Shown piece after piece: positions 8,968 to 16,820 of a stretch of 64,000 nt of DNA. The notes under the pieces are model-generated. The model saw nothing but the letters and a program-made list of their open reading frames with translations. It was not told the DNA's origin and searched no databases. The position numbers were made by a program, and so were the translations under genes. The stretch covers positions 44,574-108,573 of the forward strand of contig JAGWYN010000014.1 of NCBI GenBank assembly GCA_018969295.1. The letters run 5' to 3'. Positions within the stretch are counted from its first letter, which is position 1, and every line of letters begins with the position of its first letter. The stretch is from Chloroflexota bacterium. Lineage in GTDB: Bacteria > Chloroflexota > Anaerolineae > Caldilineales > Caldilineaceae.

Positions 8968-10524
8968 TCACAGCATCAAGGCAGCCTGGGCCCGAATCGC
9001 CTTGAGGCGATCGGCGATCTCCGCTCCCTGGCGCTGCCGGAAGTCTCCCTCCAGCTGTTTGACCGCCTCCACAAACTCGCGCGAGAGCAAGGCCCGGTTG
9101 TCTTCCAGCAGCGTGCGCTGCGTCTTTGCGTCGGGCGCGTTGAGCAGTTCGTTGATCAGCCGCAGCTCAGGCGACATCTGCTCCTGCGCCATCTCCATCG
9201 CCAGCTCGTAAATTTTGCGCAGCCGGCCCGCTGCAGCCACCGCCTTGTTCTGTTCGGCGCGCTGGATGTTGGCCGCCAGCAGCCCCATGAAGTTTTCGTC
9301 GATCAGATCGGCGTGTTCGCGCAGCGCCGCCTCCGGGTCAGCCGCCTCCAGCACCGCCTGCAGCACCTGCTGAACTTGGGCGGCACTCTCCTGGCGCATC
9401 GTCTGCTGCTGCTCCTGCAACGCCATCACCAGCTCGCGCAACTTCTCCAAACGCTCGCGCACCGTCACATCTGCCGCAGCTTCCAACCGTTCGGTGATCG
9501 CCACCAGAAACTGGTAGTCGAGCATCGGCGTCAGCGACATGGCAGCCGAGGTGGCGACCTGCTCTCCGCCCGCTTCGTTCCAGACATCGAGCAAAATTTC
9601 CACCAGATCTGAGCGCCTGGTGTTGGGCTGGACGCGCCGTACGACCTGCTCGACCCGCTCCTGCAGCGCTTTGATCTCACGCCCGGCCTCAGTCCGCTCC
9701 AGCAACCCCTGGCGCAGTGTCTGCAGCGCCGCCACGCTGTTGCGATCGCCCTGGCTGCCTGCCATCATCATCAACCGCTCCAGCAGTGCAAAAAACTGTC
9801 GGTCGATCAACCCCAGATAGCGGGGCAGCGCGATCTCCAGCGCGCCCGCATCGTCCGCCAGCCGGGCCAGGCTTTGAATCGCGTTGGCCTGGTCGCGCTG
9901 GCGGCGCAGCATCTCCGGCGTGACTCCCTGGAATTCCCACAGCCTTTCGACAAAACGGTTCCAATCCAGATATTCTTTGGGCTGCAGCATATAGCCACGC
10001 CGCGCTTCGGTCGGCAGCTTCCGCATCAGGGTCTGGGTCAGGTCCCCGATTATCCGCTGGCGCTGGGCATCGTCGATCCCAGTCGGCGGCACAAAGACCC
10101 CCAAAAACTCATGGGCCGGCTCGTGCACCATCAGCGGAGCCCCCAACGGCCCGCCCGCCCCACATTTCGGGCACATCGCCATGTTGACCTGTCCCCCCAA
10201 CAGCGCTGGCCCCAGCTCAGGATTGGCTCCCAGGTCAATGATCGTGAAGACCGGCACTGCGTACGGGGTGCTGCAGTTCGGACACTGAACCTGGGCACCG
10301 GTGGGCGGAAAGAGCAAATTTTCCCCAGGGCGGCGCCGCCGCTCCGGCTGGGCAGGCGCTGTTTCCAAGGGCGCTTCTGGAGCCGCTTCTGGAGCCGCCT
10401 CCTCCGGGGCAGGTTCGGACGGAATCTCGCTCGTCTCCCGCCGGCGCGCAAACCCTTTGGGTAGTTCGATCCCGCCGCTCGCAGACGGCTTTTTGTCCTT
10501 GCCGGGCAGAAGAATGCCACTCAT
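8968..10524 (-). CDS. CpXC domain-containing protein
   Basis: A 518-residue protein. After a charged N-terminus rich in Glu-Ala-Pro, residues about 75-200 hold a CpXC domain: VQCPNCSTPYAVPV and NMAMCPKCGAGGPL give two C-P-x-C pairs that likely bind zinc, and APLMVHEPAHEFLGVFVPPT continues the domain. The rest is predicted helical with long Glu/Gln/Arg-rich segments, including EQQQTMRQESAAQVQQVLQA, suggestive of coiled coil. I know no function for the family. It is divergent from hypA, with a 148-base shared upstream region. Start chosen at the ATG preceded by GGGAAG. Confidence 0.8.
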   Translation of the reverse strand: MSGILLPGKDKKPSASGGIELPKGFARRRETSEIPSEPAPEEAAPEAAPEAPLETAPAQPERRRRPGENLLFPPTGAQVQCPNCSTPYAVPVFTIIDLGANPELGPALLGGQVNMAMCPKCGAGGPLGAPLMVHEPAHEFLGVFVPPTGIDDAQRQRIIGDLTQTLMRKLPTEARRGYMLQPKEYLDWNRFVERLWEFQGVTPEMLRRQRDQANAIQSLARLADDAGALEIALPRYLGLIDRQFFALLERLMMMAGSQGDRNSVAALQTLRQGLLERTEAGREIKALQERVEQVVRRVQPNTRRSDLVEILLDVWNEAGGEQVATSAAMSLTPMLDYQFLVAITERLEAAADVTVRERLEKLRELVMALQEQQQTMRQESAAQVQQVLQAVLEAADPEAALREHADLIDENFMGLLAANIQRAEQNKAVAAAGRLRKIYELAMEMAQEQMSPELRLINELLNAPDAKTQRTLLEDNRALLSREFVEAVKQLEGDFRQRQGAEIADRLKAIRAQAALML

Positions 10525-10657
10525 AGCTGGTTCACTTCCTTCTCTTCTCGTTCAATGTAAGTCTTCTCACGTGTTCGTACATTTCGCCATTGTACAGCCA
10601 ATCGCCGCAAGCTCCCAAAGTACTTCGTCCACCCAACACCAGAAGAGCCCTTTGTGC

Positions 10658-10663
10658 TATACT
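10658..10663 (+). promoter_or_regulatory. -10 box (TATACT) just upstream of hypA
   Basis: TATACT ends 9 bases before the hypA ATG and there is no Shine-Dalgarno sequence between them, so the transcript would be leaderless or nearly so. No good -35 box is visible 16-18 bases upstream. Confidence 0.5.
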
Positions 10664-10672
10664 GAATGGACT

Positions 10673-11053
10673 ATGCACGAGCTGTCGATCGCCTGCAATC
10701 TGGTCGAGACCGCCGACGCCGCTGCCCGCACCGCCGGAGCCAGCCGTGTGCGCGTTGTGCGGCTCCAGATCGGCGCCATCGCCGGGATCGTCGAAGAGGC
10801 CCTGCGCTTCAGCTTTCCCATCGCCGCCGCCAATACCCTGCTCGCCCAGGCCGAACTGGTCGTCGTCCCCGTCCCCGTGCAAATCTACTGCGCAGCGTGC
10901 GACCAGCCCCACACGCTGGAGCCCCCCTATGTGCTGCGCTGCCCGCGCTGCCAGTCACCCGCCAACCGCCTGCTGCACGGACGCGAGCTCCAGATCGAGT
11001 CGATTGAAATCGAAGAAAGCCCGGAGGTCGAAGATGCCACCGCGTATCCTTGA
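10673..11053 (+). CDS. hypA: Hydrogenase maturation nickel metallochaperone HypA
   Basis: A 126-residue HypA. It opens with the nickel-binding MHE motif (His2), and the zinc site is formed by IYCAACDQ near residue 69 and RCPRCQSP near residue 87, two C-x2-C pairs. HypA delivers nickel to the large subunit of [NiFe]-hydrogenase together with HypB. It heads a plus-strand cluster hypA-hypB-hypC-hypD-hypE and overlaps hypB by 20 bases. Start chosen at the only ATG giving MHE; the same open frame upstream is not coding. Confidence 0.95.
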   Translation: MHELSIACNLVETADAAARTAGASRVRVVRLQIGAIAGIVEEALRFSFPIAAANTLLAQAELVVVPVPVQIYCAACDQPHTLEPPYVLRCPRCQSPANRLLHGRELQIESIEIEESPEVEDATAYP

Positions 11054-11714
11054 ACTGCGACAATCGCTGCTGGAAAAAAATGACCAGCTGGCCCGCGCGC
11101 TGCGCAGCCGCTTCCTCGCCGCCGGCCTGCTGGCAGTCAACCTCGTCTCCAGCCCCGGCGCCGGCAAAACTGCCCTGCTCGAAGTCACCTTGACACGCAT
11201 GCGCAGCCAAGGCTGGCGCGTCGCCGCCCTCGTCGGCGATCTCGCCACCACCCACGACGCCCAACGGCTGCAGCGCAGCGGTGCCCCCGTCCGCCAGATC
11301 GAAACCGGCACACTCTGCCACCTGGAAGCCGACCTGGTCGCCCGTCGCCTGGAAGGATGGACACTCGACGAACTCGATTTTTTGTTCGTCGAAAACGTCG
11401 GCAACCTGGTCTGCCCCGCCGACTACGACCTGGGCGAATCTGCCCGCGTCGTCCTGCTGGCAGCCACCGAGGGCGAAGACAAACCCCGCAAATACCCGCC
11501 CCTCTTCCACAGCGCCGACCTCGCACTGATCACCAAAATGGATCTGGCCGCTGCCGTGGCATTCGATTCGGCGGCCGCCGTAGCCAGCTTGCAGGCGGTC
11601 GCCCCCCACGCCGCCATCCTGGAAACCTCAGCCCGCTCCGGCCTGGGCATCGATTCCTGGATCGACTGGCTGGTCGACCGCCGTCGACAACACGAAAAAA
11701 CAGCGCCCGCATGA
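11034..11714 (+). CDS. hypB: Hydrogenase maturation GTPase HypB
   Basis: A 226-residue GTPase that powers nickel insertion. The P-loop is NLVSSPGAGKTALLE near residues 36-50, followed by GDLATTHDAQRL near residue 66, the family signature FVENVGNLVCPADYDLGE near residues 119-136, and ITKMDL near residue 166 as the guanine-specificity motif. The N-terminal CxxCGC metal site and the His-rich stretch found in some HypB proteins are absent, so nickel storage is unlikely and nickel supply may depend on HypA. GGAGG lies 7 bases before the ATG, inside hypA. Confidence 0.95.
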   Translation: MPPRILELRQSLLEKNDQLARALRSRFLAAGLLAVNLVSSPGAGKTALLEVTLTRMRSQGWRVAALVGDLATTHDAQRLQRSGAPVRQIETGTLCHLEADLVARRLEGWTLDELDFLFVENVGNLVCPADYDLGESARVVLLAATEGEDKPRKYPPLFHSADLALITKMDLAAAVAFDSAAAVASLQAVAPHAAILETSARSGLGIDSWIDWLVDRRRQHEKTAPA

Positions 11715-11792
11715 TTTACTACACGCAAACCATGCGCCCCAATCCGCCCATTCCCCCCCATCGCCTCTTCGGCAAAAAAGGAGAAGATCACC

Positions 11793-12050
11793 ATGTGCCT
11801 GGGGATCCCTGGACAAGTCAAAAGCATCTATGAAGTCGACGGCATCCGCATGGGCAAGGCCGATTTTGCCGGCATCGAAAAAGAGGTCTGCCTGGCCTAC
11901 GTGCCCGAAATCCAGGTCGGCGACTACACGATCATCCATGTCGGCTTCGCCATCACCCAGCTCGACGAAGCATCCGCCCAGGAGTCGCTGCGCCTCTTCA
12001 GCGCCATGGGCATGCTCGATGAAGAGCTCGGCCACCCCGCTCAGCCCTGA
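11793..12050 (+). CDS. hypC: Hydrogenase maturation chaperone HypC
   Basis: An 85-residue HypC/HupF chaperone. It begins with the diagnostic MCLGIPG, whose Cys2 binds the hydrogenase large subunit precursor and the Fe(CN)2CO unit together with HypD. An AAAAGGAG ribosome site lies just upstream. It sits 78 bases after hypB and 30 bases before hypD in the maturation cluster. Confidence 0.95.
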   Translation: MCLGIPGQVKSIYEVDGIRMGKADFAGIEKEVCLAYVPEIQVGDYTIIHVGFAITQLDEASAQESLRLFSAMGMLDEELGHPAQP

Positions 12051-12080
12051 ATATCGCCCACCCTGCTGCAAGGTGCCACC

Positions 12081-13196
12081 ATGAAATACCTGGACGAATT
12101 CCGCAACCCCGCCATCGCACAGCAACTCTTCGCCGAAATCCACGCGCAGACCACCCGCCCCTGGGCAATCATGGAGGTCTGCGGCGGACAGACCCATTCC
12201 ATCCTCCGCAACGGCATCGACCAGCTCCTCCCCCCCTCGATCGAGCTGATCCACGGGCCCGGCTGCCCAGTCTGCGTCACCCCCCTCGAAATTCTCGACA
12301 AGGCTCTCGCCATCGCCGCCCAGCCCGGCGTCCTCTTCTGTTCGTTCGGCGATATGCTGCGCGTGCCCGGCAGCACCAAAGATCTCTTCCGGGTCAAAAG
12401 CGAAGGGGCCGATGTACGCATTGTCTATTCCCCCCTCGACGCCGTCCGGCTGGCCCAGAGCCACCCCACCCGCGAGGTCGTTTTTTTCGGCATCGGCTTT
12501 GAGACCACCGCCCCAGCCAACGCGATGGCCGTCTTCCAGGCCCGCCAGCTTGGGCTGCGCAACTTTTCTATGCTCGTCTCCCACGTGCTCGTCCCCCCCG
12601 CCATCTCCGCCATCCTCGAATCGCCCCAAACTCGCGTGCAGGCCTTCCTCGCCGCCGGCCATGTCTGCAGCGTGATGGGCGTTCAGGCGTACGAACCGCT
12701 CGTCGCACGCTATCAGGTGCCGATCGTCGTCACTGGCTTCGAACCCCTCGATGTGCTCGAAGGGATCCGCCGCACCGTGCGCCAGCTCGAACAGGGAGAA
12801 GCCCGGCTGGAAAACGCCTACGCGCGCGCTGTCCAGCGCGAGGGCAACCGACCTGCCCAACAGATGCTGGCCGACGTCTTCACGGTCACCGACCGCAGCT
12901 GGCGCGGCATCGGCGTCGTTCCCCAAAGCGGCTGGCGCCTCAGCGACCGCTATCGCGAGTTCGACGCCGAAGTCCGCTTCGCCGTCCAGGAGATCCAGAC
13001 CCAAGAATCGCCGCTCTGCCGCAGCGGCGAGGTGCTGCAGGGGCTGCTCAAACCCCCACAATGCCCAGCCTTCGGCAGAGAATGCACCCCGCGCACCCCG
13101 CTCGGCGCCACCATGGTCTCCAACGAAGGTGCCTGCGCCGCCTACTACCAGTACGGCCGCTTCAGGGCAGCCAATGCAGCAGCCAATGCACTTTGA
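12081..13196 (+). CDS. hypD: Hydrogenase maturation protein HypD
   Basis: A 371-residue HypD, the iron-sulfur scaffold on which the Fe(CN)2CO centre is built with HypC. Conserved blocks are EVCGGQTHSILRNGID near residue 33, IHGPGCPVCVTP near residue 57, CSFGDMLRVPGS near residue 87 and IGFETTAPANAMA near residue 138. The C-terminal cluster Cys residues are present in LCRSGEVLQG, QCPAFGRECTPR and NEGACAAYYQYGRF. The last ten residues are an Ala-Asn run, an unusual but harmless tail. It is followed after 67 bases by hypE. Confidence 0.95.
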   Translation: MKYLDEFRNPAIAQQLFAEIHAQTTRPWAIMEVCGGQTHSILRNGIDQLLPPSIELIHGPGCPVCVTPLEILDKALAIAAQPGVLFCSFGDMLRVPGSTKDLFRVKSEGADVRIVYSPLDAVRLAQSHPTREVVFFGIGFETTAPANAMAVFQARQLGLRNFSMLVSHVLVPPAISAILESPQTRVQAFLAAGHVCSVMGVQAYEPLVARYQVPIVVTGFEPLDVLEGIRRTVRQLEQGEARLENAYARAVQREGNRPAQQMLADVFTVTDRSWRGIGVVPQSGWRLSDRYREFDAEVRFAVQEIQTQESPLCRSGEVLQGLLKPPQCPAFGRECTPRTPLGATMVSNEGACAAYYQYGRFRAANAAANAL

Positions 13197-13263
13197 CCCA
13201 GAACCGATACAGCCCCTACACAGCCCCGCGCCTGAAGGCAGGGAGATCTCGCCGGAGGATTCG

Positions 13264-14322
13264 ATGCACCTGCCACCCGATTTCAACAGCTGGAGCTGCC
13301 CGCTGCCGCTGCGCAGCTATCCGTCGATCGTCATGGGCCACGGCGGCGGCGGCAAGCTCTCCGCCGAACTGGTCGAACATCTCTTTGTCCCCGCTTTTCG
13401 CAGCACAGCACTGGATCTGCTGGGCGACGCCGCCGTGCTCGCCCAGCCCGAAGGGCGACTGGCATTCAGCACCGATTCCTTTGTCGTACGCCCGCTCTTT
13501 TTCCCCGGCGGCAACATCGGCACCCTAGCCGTCAACGGCACAGTCAACGATCTGGCCATGATGGGCGCCCAGCCACGCTATCTGACCGCCGCTCTGATCC
13601 TGGAAGAAGGGCTGCCCATCGCCCAGCTGGGCGTGATCGTCGAGGCAATGGCCAACGCCGCACGCGCCGCCGGCGTCCAGATCGTGGCCGGCGACACCAA
13701 AGTTGTCGACAAAGGACACGGCGACGGCATCTACATCAACACCAGCGGGATCGGCGTGATCCCCGCCGGGGTCGAGATCACCCCCACCCAGGCCCGCCCT
13801 GGCGACGTCGTGATTGTCAGCGGCGAACTCGGGCTGCACGGCATCGCCATCCTCAGCGTGCGCGAAGGGCTGGAGTTCGGTTCCCCCATCGCCAGCGACT
13901 GCGCCCCCCTCCACGGGCTGGTCGCCGCCATGCTGACCGCCAGCCCTGCGCTGCACGTGCTGCGCGACGCCACGCGCGGCGGGCTCGCGGCCGTGCTCAA
14001 CGAGATCGCCCGCTCCTCCCAGACCGGCATCGTCTATGCCGAACGCAAGCTGCCGGTGCCGCCCGCCGTCGCCGCCGCCTGCGATCTGCTGGGCATGGAC
14101 CCGGTCCACATTGCCAATGAGGGCAAACTGGTTGCCATCGTCGCTCCCGAAGCCGCCGATGCGGTGCTCGCCGCCATGCAGCGCCACCCGCTCGGCAGAG
14201 AGGCCGCCATCATCGGCCAGGTGGTCGCCGAACATCCCGGCATCGTCGTCGCCCGCACCGGGATCGGCGGCACTCGCATCGTAGACATGCAGGTCGGTGA
14301 GCAGCTGCCCCGCATCTGCTGA
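13264..14322 (+). CDS. hypE: Hydrogenase maturation protein HypE (carbamoyl dehydratase)
   Basis: A 352-residue PurM-like ATPase that dehydrates the C-terminal thiocarbamate to thiocyanate, the source of the cyanide ligands. The ATP site begins MGHGGGGKLSAELVEHL near residue 25, with TDSFVVRPLFFPGGNIG near residue 72 and NGTVNDLAMMGA near residue 93. The chain ends PRIC, the required C-terminal cysteine. GGAGG precedes the ATG at 13264; the same frame is open far upstream but overlaps hypD. The carbamoyltransferase partner HypF is not in this window. Confidence 0.95.
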   Translation: MHLPPDFNSWSCPLPLRSYPSIVMGHGGGGKLSAELVEHLFVPAFRSTALDLLGDAAVLAQPEGRLAFSTDSFVVRPLFFPGGNIGTLAVNGTVNDLAMMGAQPRYLTAALILEEGLPIAQLGVIVEAMANAARAAGVQIVAGDTKVVDKGHGDGIYINTSGIGVIPAGVEITPTQARPGDVVIVSGELGLHGIAILSVREGLEFGSPIASDCAPLHGLVAAMLTASPALHVLRDATRGGLAAVLNEIARSSQTGIVYAERKLPVPPAVAAACDLLGMDPVHIANEGKLVAIVAPEAADAVLAAMQRHPLGREAAIIGQVVAEHPGIVVARTGIGGTRIVDMQVGEQLPRIC

Positions 14323-14367
14323 ACGCTCGATTCTCATCACCCCACCCAGCCCAGAGAGGAACCACTC

Positions 14368-15744
14368 ATGCCCACCCAATCGCCCGCAACGCTGCTGGCC
14401 CACCATCGGCTCTCAGGCCAGCTCACCGTACGGGACGCCAAACAGCACCTCCCCCACCCCTTTGACGTCCCAGAAGGGACCGACCAGCTGGAAATCCGTT
14501 TCGCCTTTTCCCCGGCAGCCCAACCTGGGCTGGACGCCATGCTGACCTTGACGCTCTTCGACCCCAACGGCTTTCGCGGCGCCCGCCACCGCGATGGCTG
14601 CCGCCACGACCTCACACTCTGCGCTGACAGCGCGACGCCAGGCTATCTGCCCGGCCTGCTCCCTGCCGGCCAGTGGGTCGTCCAGATCGACAGCCATCGC
14701 ATTTTGCCCGGCCAGCCGTTGGCATACACCTTCGAGATTCTCTGCAGCGCCTCCGCATCCCCCCTCTCTCCCCCCGCCCCCAGCCAGCCCGGCCGCGTGG
14801 TGCGTCCAGGGCCGGGCTGGTACCGCGGAGACCTGCACAGCCACACCGACCACTCAGACGCCGGCGACCGCACCGTGGCCCAACTGCTCGCACAAGCGCG
14901 CTCCGCCAGACTCGATTTTCTCTTCCTGACCGACCACAACACCGTCTCCCCACTTGCCGAAATCGACGCGGCTGCCAGCCCAGAACTCTTGACAGCAGGC
15001 GGCATGGAGCTGACTACCTTCTGGGGACATGCGCTTGTGCTGGGCACCCGCCAGTGGCAGGACTGGCGCTTCCGCCCGGGCGACGGCACGATCAGCCGGA
15101 TCGCAGCCGACGCCGACGCGAACAGACAACTTTTTGTCGTAGCCCACCCAGGCTCCGGCGGAGACCCGGAGTGCACTGGCTGTGCCTGGCGCTACGGCGA
15201 GATGATGCCCGGCACCGCCCGAGCGATCGAAATCTGGAACGGTCCCTGGGCAGGGGACTCCAACAACGAACTGGCACTCTCCTACTACTACGATTGGCTC
15301 AACCAGGGACACAAGCTGGTCGCCACCGCAGGCAGCGACACCCACAGCGATGGAGACTACCCCGCCGGCCCCGGCTTCAACGTGGTCTATGCAGACAACC
15401 TCTCTGAAGCCGCCCTGCTGCGCGCCATCGGCGCCGGCCACCTCTATCTGAGCAGCGGCCCCCAGCTGGCGCTCGAAGCACAGACCGCCGACGGCACCGT
15501 CCATCCAATGGGTGCCACCGTCGACCGGCAGGCCACAGTCCGACTGCACTGGCAAGCTTGCCCGGCCGATGCCACACTGCGGGTGGTCGTCAACTGCCAG
15601 CTGCTCTACCGCCAGCCCACAGGCACCGCCGGCAGCTACGAATTTTTGCTCGCCCCCGCCGAAGCTAACTGGCTGGTCGCCGAAGTGCGCAGCGCCACCG
15701 GCGTTCTGCTGGCGATCACCAACCCAATCTTTTGGGAAGCATAA
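14368..15744 (+). CDS. PHP-domain metallohydrolase (CehA/McbA family)
   Basis: A 458-residue protein with an N-terminal beta-rich segment of about 140 residues and then a CehA/McbA-type PHP phosphoesterase domain. Metal-binding motifs are YRGDLHSHTDHSDAGD near residues 152-167, FLFLTDHNTVSP near residue 188, VVAHPGSGGDPECTG near residue 256 and ATAGSDTHSDGDYPAG near residue 320. Relatives hydrolyse phosphate or carbamate esters. No secretion signal is evident. It follows hypE by 45 bases and may be read through from the hyp operon, though no functional link is known. AGAGAGGA is the ribosome site. Confidence 0.85.
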   Translation: MPTQSPATLLAHHRLSGQLTVRDAKQHLPHPFDVPEGTDQLEIRFAFSPAAQPGLDAMLTLTLFDPNGFRGARHRDGCRHDLTLCADSATPGYLPGLLPAGQWVVQIDSHRILPGQPLAYTFEILCSASASPLSPPAPSQPGRVVRPGPGWYRGDLHSHTDHSDAGDRTVAQLLAQARSARLDFLFLTDHNTVSPLAEIDAAASPELLTAGGMELTTFWGHALVLGTRQWQDWRFRPGDGTISRIAADADANRQLFVVAHPGSGGDPECTGCAWRYGEMMPGTARAIEIWNGPWAGDSNNELALSYYYDWLNQGHKLVATAGSDTHSDGDYPAGPGFNVVYADNLSEAALLRAIGAGHLYLSSGPQLALEAQTADGTVHPMGATVDRQATVRLHWQACPADATLRVVVNCQLLYRQPTGTAGSYEFLLAPAEANWLVAEVRSATGVLLAITNPIFWEA

Positions 15745-15752
15745 GATCTGCT

Positions 15753-15781
15753 CCCCGGCTGCGCCAGACGCGCAGCCGGGG
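15753..15781. terminator. Bidirectional hairpin between convergent genes
   Basis: A perfect 12-base inverted repeat with a 5-base loop (left arm CCCCGGCTGCGC) lies between two converging genes. There is no clear T-run on either side, so its role as an intrinsic terminator is inferred from strength and place. Confidence 0.6.
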
Positions 15782-15787
15782 GACTGT

Positions 15788-16654
15788 CTACTCCCGGCTC
15801 ATCTCACGCTGCGCCAACAGCTCGAGCAGTCGCGCCAGCACCTCTTCACGGTCGTCGCCCGTCAACGCCAACGCCATCTGCGCAGTCAACAGCCCATACT
15901 TGACCCCAACGTCGTAGCGGCTGCCAGCCAGTTCCAACGCCAGGTATTTCTCGCGCCGCGCCAGCTCGACCAAGGCCGCCGACAGGGTGTACCCGCCCCC
16001 CGGAGACTCCCCCGCCTGCCCTGCTGCAATCTGGGCAGCAAGGATCGCCATCACCCCAGGAGTCAACACATGCATCCCAAAAAAGCAGAGATAAAATCCA
16101 GCGCGCAGCCCCGGCACGATCAGCTGCTGCTCCGCCTGGGTCGGTGTCGGCTTCTCGATCACACTGTCGACCTCATACAACACCGACGAACCTGGAACCC
16201 GGCGCCCCCCCACAGCCCCATAATAGGGGAGCAGGCTCTCACGTGTCGGCTGCACCGCCGAGATAGCACAGGCCTCGCTGGCCGCACGCGCCACCAAGGC
16301 CTGGGCACAGCGCTGGTCGCTCTTGCTCACATAAAGATGGTCGCCAACCAGGTGCAAGAAGGGGTCACGGCCGACAAACTCCTGCGCACAGGCAACAGCA
16401 TGGCCATGCCCCAACGGTTCGGTCTGCTGCACAAAGTGGATCCGGCGGGCATGGCCCCCCGCCACCTGGGCATAGGCCTGTTCGTCCCCAGGCCGCACCA
16501 CCACCCCTATCTCGTCGATCCCTGCCGCCAAAACCTCCTCAACCAAAATCGTGAGCACCGCCTTCTCGGTGCCGTCACGGTCGATCAATGTCTGCAAAGG
16601 CAGGGTGCGCTGGCGACGACCTGCCGCCGTGATGACTGCTTTTTTGACTTGCAT
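15788..16654 (-). CDS. Sugar nucleotidyltransferase, UTP--glucose-1-phosphate uridylyltransferase-like
   Basis: A 288-residue GalU-like protein. The fold is recognisable by KKAVITAAG at the start, GHGHAVACA near residue 82, FLHLVGDHLYVS near residue 100, DSVIEKPTPTQAEQ near residue 160 and the late GSRYDVGVKYGLLTAQ. The normal activation signature with G-T-R-x-L-P and a catalytic Lys in the P-K-E block is altered: here it reads GRRQRTLPLQTLIDRDG, so substrate or even activity may have changed. I chose the ATG at 16654 because GGAG is then 8 bases upstream. It follows the large phosphatase fusion gene on the same strand by 166 bases. Confidence 0.75.
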   Translation of the reverse strand: MQVKKAVITAAGRRQRTLPLQTLIDRDGTEKAVLTILVEEVLAAGIDEIGVVVRPGDEQAYAQVAGGHARRIHFVQQTEPLGHGHAVACAQEFVGRDPFLHLVGDHLYVSKSDQRCAQALVARAASEACAISAVQPTRESLLPYYGAVGGRRVPGSSVLYEVDSVIEKPTPTQAEQQLIVPGLRAGFYLCFFGMHVLTPGVMAILAAQIAAGQAGESPGGGYTLSAALVELARREKYLALELAGSRYDVGVKYGLLTAQMALALTGDDREEVLARLLELLAQREMSRE

Positions 16655-16820
16655 GCACACTTCTCCAGCATGGGGCTTGCGCCAAGAGTTTTTGTCGATT
16701 TTTTATTCTACCGCAGAGAAAGCCAACGCTTCGAACCGACAAACACAAGTCCGTACGGGCGAGCGCAGAGGGCTCGGAGCCTGTCCCTGCTGCTTGGCAA
16801 GAGGAAAGATCCGCCCCCTC

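Noticed and set aside
11628..13286. Minus-strand 552-codon open frame across hypC and hypD
   Set aside because: It mirrors strongly conserved hyp genes on the plus strand; its translation is Gly/Asp/Glu-rich low complexity, typical of a shadow in G+C-rich DNA.
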